A DNA stretch of 7,517 bases from an uncultured Oceanospirillaceae bacterium. GTDB taxonomy: Bacteria > Pseudomonadota > Gammaproteobacteria > Pseudomonadales > Balneatricaceae. Positions within the stretch are counted from its first letter, which is position 1. Each line of letters opens with the position of its first letter. The stretch covers positions 1-7,517 of the forward strand of contig CAMIIY010000087.1 in assembly GCA_946221045.1 (NCBI GenBank), in the 5' to 3' direction. The position numbers and the translations under genes were made by a program. The notes under the pieces are model-generated. The model searched no databases and had not been told where the DNA came from. It saw only the letters and a program-made list of their open reading frames with translations. Below are positions 1 through 7,008 of the stretch, one piece after another.

Positions 1-2
1 GG

Positions 3-92
3 GATAGGTATTCACTCAAATCTATTTCCGAACACACATCACTTTATTCAGATCAGCTTCTGCGCCGACATATCCTTTGCCAACATTACTGA
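3..92 (+). CDS. Possible 3' end of an upstream gene (partial, unrecognised)
   Basis: This frame is open from the left edge to a TGA at 90-92 and would encode the last 29 residues of a protein, ending RRHILCQHY. The main support is position: a strong intrinsic terminator (105-129) begins 12 nt after the stop and must end a plus-strand transcript coming from the left. The tail matches no family I recognise. The frame starting at base 1 is also open, to a TAG at 148-150, but that stop lies beyond the terminator, so it is the poorer choice. Sequence left of the window would settle it. Confidence 0.35.
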   Translation, partial: DRYSLKSISEHTSLYSDQLLRRHILCQHY

Positions 93-104
93 TGAGCAAA
101 TTAG

Positions 105-129
105 AACACCATTAGGAATGGTGTTTTTT
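105..129 (+). terminator. Intrinsic terminator
   Basis: The arms AACACCATT (105-113) and AATGGTGTT (117-125) pair perfectly over 9 bp around the 3-nt loop AGG. They are followed at once by a T run (124-129, partly shared with the stem). This is a textbook rho-independent terminator for plus-strand transcription entering from the left, and it insulates the 196-465 gene from readthrough. Confidence 0.85.
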
Positions 130-172
130 AACAGACGACACTCTGTTTAGAAGTTAATTTAAAACCTTCTAA
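130..172. promoter_or_regulatory. Two abutting dyads upstream of the small ORF
   Basis: Dyad 1 is AACAGA (130-135) and TCTGTT (142-147) with a 6-nt spacer. Dyad 2 is TTAGAAG (147-153) and CTTCTAA (166-172) with a 12-nt AT-rich spacer, and the two share base 147. They fill the space between the terminator and the ribosome binding site of the 196-465 gene. They could be operator sites or structure in its 5' leader. TTAACA at 128-133 resembles a -35 box, but I see no good -10 at standard spacing. Function is inferred from position only. Confidence 0.35.
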
Positions 173-195
173 CATCAAAGAAGGAACGAAAATTC

Positions 196-465
196 ATGGC
201 TATAAATTCATCAAAAACATCTCAATTTATTGCAGCAGTCCAAGCAGCACTAAATATAGAGATGCTCGTTAAAATCAATTCAGGAAAGGATGTAGGTTTT
301 CTTAGAATCGAGACATTGTGTCTGTTAGACGATGCGTTCGATGTAGCCGGAAGAATTCCTCCTACAGTAGCCGCACATGAGGCAGCAATGCTCTTCACCG
401 CCTGCAGGCTGGGGCATGTCGGTGAAGAAGCGCCTGAGTATCCTGGATGGCTCTTTCGTGTGTAG
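196..465 (+). CDS. Small unrecognised protein (89 aa)
   Basis: I do not recognise this protein. The ATG at 196 follows an AAGGA ribosome binding site (181-185), somewhat far upstream at 10 nt. The product is soluble in appearance, with no signal peptide, membrane segment or Cys/His metal motif. It reads as mostly helical: an alanine-rich N-terminal helix, a central IETLCLLDDAFDVAG segment, a PPTVAAHEAAML helix, and a short aromatic tail ending EYPGWLFRV. It lies between a strong upstream terminator and the convergent end of the membrane-protein gene, so it is probably a single-gene transcript. Its AT-rich composition matches the TA operon to its right and suggests the same accessory segment. 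No clear plus-strand terminator follows it, because the hairpin at 488-528 has its T run on the other strand. Confidence 0.6.
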   Translation: MAINSSKTSQFIAAVQAALNIEMLVKINSGKDVGFLRIETLCLLDDAFDVAGRIPPTVAAHEAAMLFTACRLGHVGEEAPEYPGWLFRV

Positions 466-487
466 CCTGTAATGCTATATTGAGTAT

Positions 488-528
488 AAAAAACTCCGGC
501 AGCCACTCACTTTATGGCTACCGGAGTT
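488..528 (-). terminator. Intrinsic terminator overlapping the end of the membrane-protein gene
   Basis: Read on the minus strand, the 5' arm (528 down to 515) lies in the codons for the last T-P-V-A residues of the 507-1190 gene. A 9-nt loop (514-506) holds the stop codon, and the 3' arm (505-492) lies downstream of it. The 14-bp stem is fully paired in minus-strand RNA if position 500/520 forms a G-U pair, and it runs into six U residues (493-488). In plus-strand RNA the same position is a C/A mismatch and no U tract follows. The hairpin is therefore a terminator for the minus strand. Confidence 0.85.
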
Positions 529-1190
529 ACTCCATCAAATTCAAAGTCGCTTCTACTCATATTTTCTTGTGCATACTCAATCAACTCATCCACCTTACTT
601 GGTGCTGTTTTGTACTCCTCAAGCATTTGTTGATGCTCTTTAGTCCAGTGTTTGAGGGATGGAAAAGCTTTATTATTCAAATGGTAGTTAACATGCCACA
701 GGGTCATCCTGACATTATGATAAGCTGGTCTGAGGATGCCTTCCCAGTCTTCTAGTACACTATCGGGATCTTCCTTTTTACTTGCGATGAAATCTGCAAT
801 ACGTGCGATGTCTTGATTGACATATGAGAGTTGCAAATCAATAAGTTCATATGATTTACACTGGGAAGCAGGCAAATCCAGCATAGTTTCAATGTAAAAG
901 TTCTTGAATATAGGGTTGCTAATTGTTGGCGGCGCGTATCCAGGAACACCACCCAAAGCGTACATCTTTATCATGTATTCGTAGCAGATTTCCGCATCTG
1001 TTAACGCTTCAAGAATATCGTCTAGCTCATGCAGCAACGCTTTTTTATTACGCTTTATCTTTTTGTTGTACGCACGACTTTCAGACAACCCTGAAAGCAA
1101 CCAGCCACAAATTGCACCAACAACAGAACCAGCAACTGCCCAGAATCCCTGTCCAGAAAGAATCGTTTCCCATACACTCATTTCAACCAC
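507..1190 (-). CDS. Unrecognised single-pass membrane protein, likely third gene of the TA operon
   Basis: I cannot assign a family to this 227-aa protein. It has one hydrophobic segment near the N-terminus (about residues 15-34), carrying glycines at 21, 25 and 29 in a GxxxGxxxG pattern typical of helix packing in membranes. A strongly basic stretch (43-50, KKIKRNKK) follows, so by the positive-inside rule the remaining ~180 residues should be cytoplasmic. That part is charged and largely helical, rich in aromatic residues and His around 156-190. The chosen start is GTG at 1190, preceded closely by AGGGGAG (1200-1194). An ATG three codons in (1181) is the alternative, with a longer 12-nt gap. 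The toxin gene ends only 31 bp upstream with no terminator between, so co-transcription is likely. The stop codon sits inside the operon's terminator hairpin. A role as a TA accessory or an independent cargo gene cannot be told from sequence. Confidence 0.75.
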   Translation of the reverse strand: MVEMSVWETILSGQGFWAVAGSVVGAICGWLLSGLSESRAYNKKIKRNKKALLHELDDILEALTDAEICYEYMIKMYALGGVPGYAPPTISNPIFKNFYIETMLDLPASQCKSYELIDLQLSYVNQDIARIADFIASKKEDPDSVLEDWEGILRPAYHNVRMTLWHVNYHLNNKAFPSLKHWTKEHQQMLEEYKTAPSKVDELIEYAQENMSRSDFEFDGVTPVAIK

Positions 1191-1221
1191 TTTCTCCCCT
1201 CAGGACCAAGAAACCGAAGAA

Positions 1222-1788
1222 TTAAAGAAATTCACAAAACTCCCTGAGCTTTGAAACTGCCTGCGGTAGTTGTTGTTTTTGTAACGTAGCCAGAAATTCA
1301 TCTACTGCAACAGGTGGATGCTTTAGTGCCATTCGCTGTTTTTTGATCACTGAACAGCAAACGGAAGGAGCCATATCAATTTGGTAATAAATAAAATCGT
1401 CCGGATGTAACAAATCAATACCGTACGGAGCCAAAGCACCTGGAGGAAAATCTTTCATATTGAAGGTGATAATCGCATCGGCTCCACAACGAATCGCTGC
1501 AGCTAACACATGGCGATCATCAGGATCGGGGAGTTGTAACGTATCAATTAAAGACTCATAGCCAGTTACTTTGGCGTCCTTGACATGAGCATCCATCAAA
1601 TCCCGTACTCGCTCCAGAGCTTCTAGTGTAAATTTACCTTGGCGGAGTAAAGCATTGATCCATTCTTCATGTATTTTGTCCGTCCAGTGGGCTTTGAACA
1701 GGTCCGTTAACGCCAGTCGCATGAGCATATCCCGCAAAGGTGCGGGATACAGCACACAGGCATCGTATACAACGGTAAATTTACTCAC
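1222..1788 (-). CDS. PIN-domain toxin (VapC50-like ribonuclease)
   Basis: This is the likely toxin of a type II toxin-antitoxin pair. PIN-domain toxins are Mg2+-dependent ribonucleases that cut RNA, often tRNA or rRNA, and are held inactive by the partner antitoxin. The acidic residues expected in a PIN active site are present: D9 in VVYDAC, E41/E42 in HEEW, D88/D90/D91 in LPDPDDRHVLAAA, and D113 in FNMKDFP. At 188 aa it is longer than a typical ~130-aa VapC. The extra ~60 C-terminal residues, with a Cys pair at 144-145, fit the VapC50-type architecture, whose partner is an excisionase-like HTH protein as here. The start is GTG at 1788, 6 bp after the antitoxin stop and in the same frame. No Shine-Dalgarno sequence precedes it, so translation probably depends on coupling to the antitoxin gene. 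Family assignment is from memory of the architecture; RNase activity is inferred. Confidence 0.88.
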   Translation of the reverse strand: MSKFTVVYDACVLYPAPLRDMLMRLALTDLFKAHWTDKIHEEWINALLRQGKFTLEALERVRDLMDAHVKDAKVTGYESLIDTLQLPDPDDRHVLAAAIRCGADAIITFNMKDFPPGALAPYGIDLLHPDDFIYYQIDMAPSVCCSVIKKQRMALKHPPVAVDEFLATLQKQQLPQAVSKLREFCEFL

Positions 1789-1794
1789 GGGGAA

Positions 1795-2247
1795 TCAATA
1801 TCCCATATCCTCTTCCTGAGACAGGGCCGCCAACTCATCCAGAGCCTGCTCTCTTAATTGTGCCGTCCGGTCCCTGTAGGCTAATACATCATTCAATAAC
1901 ACACGACGATGAGCGCCTACCTTACGAAATGGAATCTCTCCTTTTTCCAATAAACCCACCAGAAAGGGACGACTCACATTAAGTAAGTTGGCAGCTTCCT
2001 GTGTGCTCACCTCTTGATGGTGCGGTATCAAACTGATGGCATTACCTTTAGACATCTCTGCCAATACATCCAACAAAATTTGCAGGACATGACCGGGCAA
2101 CACTAAATCATCAGATTCACCATTACTGCCTCGCAGTGATAGCTGCACCCGGTCAACATCTGCATATTTAGACAAGGTTCGACTTGATATTTTGGCTTGC
2201 TCTACCTCTGCCGGGGTAGGCAATTGGACTATTTTCTGAGCAGGCAT
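1795..2247 (-). CDS. Excisionase-type HTH antitoxin of the PIN toxin
   Basis: This 150-aa protein is the likely antitoxin and autorepressor of the pair. Residues 79-126 form an excisionase/MerR-like DNA-binding domain: a helix-turn-helix (STQEAANLLNVSRPFLVGLL) followed by the wing signature IPFRKVGAHRRVLLNDVLAY. The N-terminal ~75 residues hold a charged segment and a hydrophobic helix (LPGHVLQILLDVLAEM). The last ~24 residues are acidic and helical (LDELAALSQEED), as expected for a tail that wraps the toxin. The start is ATG at 2247, 8 nt after AAGGAG. A TTG two codons upstream (2253) lies only 2 nt from that site and is unlikely. Antitoxin-first order, the 6-bp gap to the toxin and the upstream AAACGAA repeats all fit an autoregulated TA operon. 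A stand-alone excisionase is less likely, because no integrase is present and the PIN gene follows directly. Confidence 0.87.
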   Translation of the reverse strand: MPAQKIVQLPTPAEVEQAKISSRTLSKYADVDRVQLSLRGSNGESDDLVLPGHVLQILLDVLAEMSKGNAISLIPHHQEVSTQEAANLLNVSRPFLVGLLEKGEIPFRKVGAHRRVLLNDVLAYRDRTAQLREQALDELAALSQEEDMGY

Positions 2248-2309
2248 GACCAATACTCCTTATTTTGCATGATCGTATAAATCGATCTTTATATATGGAA
2301 TGCTAGCAC

Positions 2310-2343
2310 AAACGAAATAAACGAAACTATCAAAATAAACGAA
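2310..2343. repeat. AAACGAA direct repeats in the TA operon control region
   Basis: Three exact AAACGAA copies lie at 2310-2316, 2319-2325 and 2337-2343, at steps of 9 and 18 bp. The skipped 9-bp register (2328-2334, TATCAAA) is a degenerate copy. The last two exact copies share the longer form ATAAACGAA. A related ATAACGAAC lies at 2373-2381. The repeats are 60-100 bp upstream of the antitoxin ATG, next to an AT-rich stretch (TATATA, TTATAC on the minus strand) that could supply a -10 box; no good -35 is visible. They are plausible binding sites for the HTH antitoxin. Confidence 0.5.
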
Positions 2344-2404
2344 CCACTTATTCCCACAGAGTTCTAAAATGTATAACGAACACGTGCATAAGATTTGAAA
2401 TGGG

Positions 2405-2776
2405 ATGAATGATTCAAACAACAAAATCACCGTTTTCTACGATGGTGCCTGTCCGCGCTGTGTTCGTGACCGGCAGCAGTATGAGTCCAGAGATCCCAGC
2501 CAGGGGGCTGAGGTTGAATGGTTTGATATTACCGGGCGTGATGAAGAACTGCAGACTATGGGCATTGACCCACACAAAGCCCTCACCGAGCTGCATATTC
2601 GCAATGCTGACGGCCTGATTCTGTCTGAATTGGATGCCTACCGGGTACTCATGGCACGGATACCGCAGTACCGTCTGCTGGGGTGGGTAATCGGTTTACC
2701 CCTTATTCGCCCGCTGATGAGCCGCTTATACCGACTGTGGGTGAATCGACGCCTGAAACGTGAAGGCCGGCTTTAA
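2405..2776 (+). CDS. DCC/DUF393 family thiol-disulfide oxidoreductase-like protein
   Basis: This small protein belongs to the DCC family (DUF393), named for its conserved Asp-Cys-Cys motif and annotated as putative thiol-disulfide oxidoreductases; its physiological substrate is generally unknown. The motif is visible at residues 9-19 (TVFYDGACPRC), with D13, C16 and C19 giving a CxxC pair at the end of the first strand, as in thioredoxin-like folds. Later family landmarks are WFDITG (39-44), the DAYRVLMARIP segment (77-87), and a hydrophobic stretch (LLGWVIGLPLIRPLMSRLY) before a basic C-terminus. Length (123 aa) is normal. The ATG at 2405 has only a weak site (GGG directly before it), but the domain begins at once, so a later start is not possible. 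It converges with the GlxA-type gene across an 18-bp gap. Confidence 0.9.
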   Translation: MNDSNNKITVFYDGACPRCVRDRQQYESRDPSQGAEVEWFDITGRDEELQTMGIDPHKALTELHIRNADGLILSELDAYRVLMARIPQYRLLGWVIGLPLIRPLMSRLYRLWVNRRLKREGRL

Positions 2777-2794
2777 CTACATCCCCTCGGGTGG

Positions 2795-3736
2795 TTAACG
2801 TACGAAGCGTTTTTTAAACTCCTTCGGGGTTTGGCCGGTGATTTTGATAAAGGTTTTGCGAAAGGCGCTCAGGTCTTCATAACCCACTTCAGTGGCAATA
2901 CGCTCGATAGATTTTGCACTGGTTTCAATCAGCTCACAGGCTTTCTGAATGCGCAACTGTTGCAAGTATTGTGTGGGTTTCAGGCCAGTTGCTTTAACAA
3001 ACCGGCGTAGAAACGTGCGCTCGGTCAGGTGTGACAGCTCTGCCAGATGCCGGATCACCACCGTTTTCTGGAAATCGCGTTGCAACTGATGCTGGACCCG
3101 GATAATCGCTTCATCACCATGATCCAGTTTGGGTGTAAAGCTCAGATAATAACTCTGTTCACGCGGCCCGGTGTCCACAATCAGAAAACGCCCTAATTGA
3201 CGCATTATCTGAGAGTTTGTGAACTGGGCCACAAGTTCCAGCCCCAGATCCACCCAGCTCATCAGACCGCCGGCGGTTATTATATCCACATCATTTATCA
3301 GCAGCTTTTGGATATCCAGCCCGATGCGCGGATAGCGACTGGCAAAATCATTCGCTAATGCCCAGTGCGTGGTAACCCGTCGGCCATCCAGCAAACCCGT
3401 CTCTGCCAGTACAAACGCTCCGGCGCATACTGAACAGATAATTGTCCCGTTCTGATGATGTTTTTTGAGCCAGTCAATCAGCCGTGCCTCCGGTTTAAGG
3501 TAATAGCTATCATCCAGACAGGGGGGCAGGATGATCACCTGCAGAGGCTCGGTTTCTTCAGTGTCGGGCGTATCGATCTGCAAGCCGTCAATAATCCGGG
3601 TATTAAACGTCTCTTCACAGCCATACTGGTGGCATAGGGTATTGGCCAGATAGAACTGCTCAGAAAGGCCCTGCACCGCAGACAGCAGCGCGCCGGGATA
3701 GTGAACAATGCCAATTTGAATCAGGCTTTTTGTCAT
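2795..3736 (-). CDS. GlxA/FtrA-type transcriptional regulator (DJ-1/PfpI + AraC HTH)
   Basis: This cytoplasmic regulator has a two-part architecture. Residues 1-~190 are a DJ-1/PfpI (class I glutamine amidotransferase-like) domain, with the nucleophile-elbow sequence CSVCAGAF placing Cys104 at the position of the family's catalytic or sensor cysteine, followed by LAETGLLDGRRVTTHW and ITAGGLMSWVDLGLELV. Residues ~210-313 are an AraC-type domain with two helix-turn-helix units: LAELSHLTERTFLRRFVKATG (231-251) and IERIATEVGYEDLSAFRKTF (277-296), ending GQTPKEFKKRF. Length (313 aa) is normal. The ATG at 3736 has a weak AAGAAG site 7 nt upstream. It is divergent from the hydrolase gene at 3875, and such regulators commonly control the adjacent divergent gene. 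The effector cannot be read from sequence. A TATACT at 3773-3768 could be its -10, but its -35 is poor. Confidence 0.94.
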   Translation of the reverse strand: MTKSLIQIGIVHYPGALLSAVQGLSEQFYLANTLCHQYGCEETFNTRIIDGLQIDTPDTEETEPLQVIILPPCLDDSYYLKPEARLIDWLKKHHQNGTIICSVCAGAFVLAETGLLDGRRVTTHWALANDFASRYPRIGLDIQKLLINDVDIITAGGLMSWVDLGLELVAQFTNSQIMRQLGRFLIVDTGPREQSYYLSFTPKLDHGDEAIIRVQHQLQRDFQKTVVIRHLAELSHLTERTFLRRFVKATGLKPTQYLQQLRIQKACELIETSAKSIERIATEVGYEDLSAFRKTFIKITGQTPKEFKKRFVR

Positions 3737-3821
3737 TTTTAACTTCTTTTATGCCAGTTTTGCCTGCAGTATAGGAGGTTCATTCCATACAGAATAGACA
3801 CCAGAACAATAAACCATCTGC

Positions 3822-3838
3822 CTTTGAACGCTTCAAAG
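3822..3838. promoter_or_regulatory. 17-bp inverted repeat, candidate operator between regulator and hydrolase
   Basis: CTTTGAA (3822-3828) and TTCAAAG (3832-3838) form a perfect 7-bp dyad with a 3-nt centre, the only obvious dyad in the 138-bp divergent intergenic region. It lies 37 bp upstream of the hydrolase start and 86 bp upstream of the regulator start. It is a candidate binding site, either for the neighbouring regulator or for another dimeric repressor; AraC-type proteins often prefer direct repeats, which argues for caution. TTGAAC inside the dyad resembles a -35 box, but no good -10 follows at standard spacing. Confidence 0.4.
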
Positions 3839-3874
3839 ACGGGCTCCAGTCGACAATAAAAAAGAGGATATAGT

Positions 3875-4477
3875 ATGAGTGAAGTAACCACCCTGCGGGA
3901 TCTTGTGGGTCTTGGCAACAGCGCCACCCCAATCAGCGATTCTGCGCTGGTCATCATTGATGCACAGAATACTTACTGCGAAGGCATCATGAAGCTGGAT
4001 GGTGTTGAAGCCGCCATGGAAGAGTGTAAAACCCTGCTGAATCGTTTCCGCCAGGCTGGGCGGCCTGTCTTTCATATCCAGCACGATGCTGGCCCGGGCA
4101 CCCCGTATGATGTTTCCAGTCATATTGGCCAGATTGCAGCGGCGGTCACTCCCCAGCCGGGTGAAGCGGTCATTACCAAGAACTACCCTAACTCCTTTAC
4201 CCAGACCGAACTGGATGAGCTGCTGAAAAAAGCCGGTGTATCCAACCTGATTCTGGTCGGCTTTATGTCGCATATGTGTGTTAACTCAACCGCCCGGGGC
4301 GCGTTCAGCCTGGGCTATAACCCGACCGTGGTCGCCTCCGCTACGGCCACCCGATCACTGCCGTCCAAAGTGACCGGCGCAGCCCTGCCTTCTGCTCAGG
4401 TTCATGAGGCCGCGCTGGCCGCTCTGTCTGACCTGCCGTCTGCAGTTGTGCCATCATCAGCCGATGTGCCTGACTGA
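3875..4477 (+). CDS. Isochorismatase-family cysteine hydrolase
   Basis: This 200-aa cytoplasmic protein is a cysteine hydrolase of the isochorismatase superfamily, whose members hydrolyse isochorismate, nicotinamide, ureidoacrylate, N-carbamoyl compounds and similar amides. The catalytic triad is readable: Asp29 in ALVIIDAQNTY, Lys102 in VITKNYPNSF, and the nucleophile Cys135 in VGFMSHMCVNSTARGAFSLGY. The non-proline cis-peptide region just before the Cys (GFMSHMC) is also typical. The C-terminus (about 185-200) is a Ser/Ala/Pro-rich tail after the last helix. The start has a good AGAGGA site (3863-3868), 6 nt from the ATG. The divergent GlxA-type gene suggests specific induction by a substrate. 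The N-terminal extension and the sequence around the Cys do not let me choose a substrate; EntB-type isochorismatase is unlikely, as there is no carrier domain or siderophore context. Confidence 0.93.
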   Translation: MSEVTTLRDLVGLGNSATPISDSALVIIDAQNTYCEGIMKLDGVEAAMEECKTLLNRFRQAGRPVFHIQHDAGPGTPYDVSSHIGQIAAAVTPQPGEAVITKNYPNSFTQTELDELLKKAGVSNLILVGFMSHMCVNSTARGAFSLGYNPTVVASATATRSLPSKVTGAALPSAQVHEAALAALSDLPSAVVPSSADVPD

Positions 4478-4492
4478 GTTAAGATTGCTGCT

Positions 4493-4517
4493 TTCCCGGT
4501 AGGTCGCCTGCCGGGAA
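4493..4517. terminator. Strong stem-loop after the hydrolase gene (U tract absent)
   Basis: TTCCCGGTAGG (4493-4503) and CCTGCCGGGAA (4507-4517) form an 11-bp GC-rich stem with one U-G pair and a 3-nt loop, 15 nt after the hydrolase stop. Neither strand has a T run after the stem, so it is not a classical intrinsic terminator. It may protect the 3' end of the mRNA or cause pausing. It is the main structure in the 4478-4637 stretch, which is otherwise AT-rich and without a gene. Confidence 0.5.
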
Positions 4518-4637
4518 CGCCTTCCGCTTAACGTCTTACCCCCTTCTCGCTACGCTTACCGGTTGATTCATAATAATTTTATTTTCAATTCCATTTCTTG
4601 ATAGACAAAAACAATAGCCATCAGATACAGGATCAAT

Positions 4638-6924
<2,287 letters not shown>

Positions 6925-6951
6925 AACCCGCTGAGCGTAAATTCTGAGCGG

Positions 6952-6981
6952 ATAAAGCCACCTGATATCAGGTGGCTTTAT
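6952..6981. terminator. Bidirectional intrinsic terminator between katG and the P460 gene
   Basis: This is a perfect 30-bp palindrome (arm ATAAAGCCACCTGAT, centre between 6966 and 6967). The A-rich outer end of each arm becomes a T-rich tail on the opposite strand, so the hairpin can terminate transcription in both directions. It lies 27 nt after the katG stop and 27 nt after the stop of the convergent cytochrome gene. Confidence 0.88.
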
Positions 6982-7008
6982 TGTATCAGTTGACAATACA
7001 GACCCGGG

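Noticed and set aside
130..172. Integron attC recombination site
   Set aside because: TTCTAAC and GTTTAGA only partly resemble the RYYYAAC and GTTRRRY core sites. The flanking genes are not in a one-direction cassette array and no integrase is seen.
222..506. 94-codon minus-strand frame opposite the 89-aa gene
   Set aside because: It lacks a good ribosome binding site, overlaps the terminator of the minus-strand operon, and has low-complexity Ser/Ala content. The plus-strand frame has a better start and position.
2777..2815. Intrinsic terminator between the convergent DCC and GlxA-type genes
   Set aside because: AACG/CGTT followed by a T run gives only a 4-bp stem, and it lies in the coding end of the GlxA-type gene. 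This is too weak to call.
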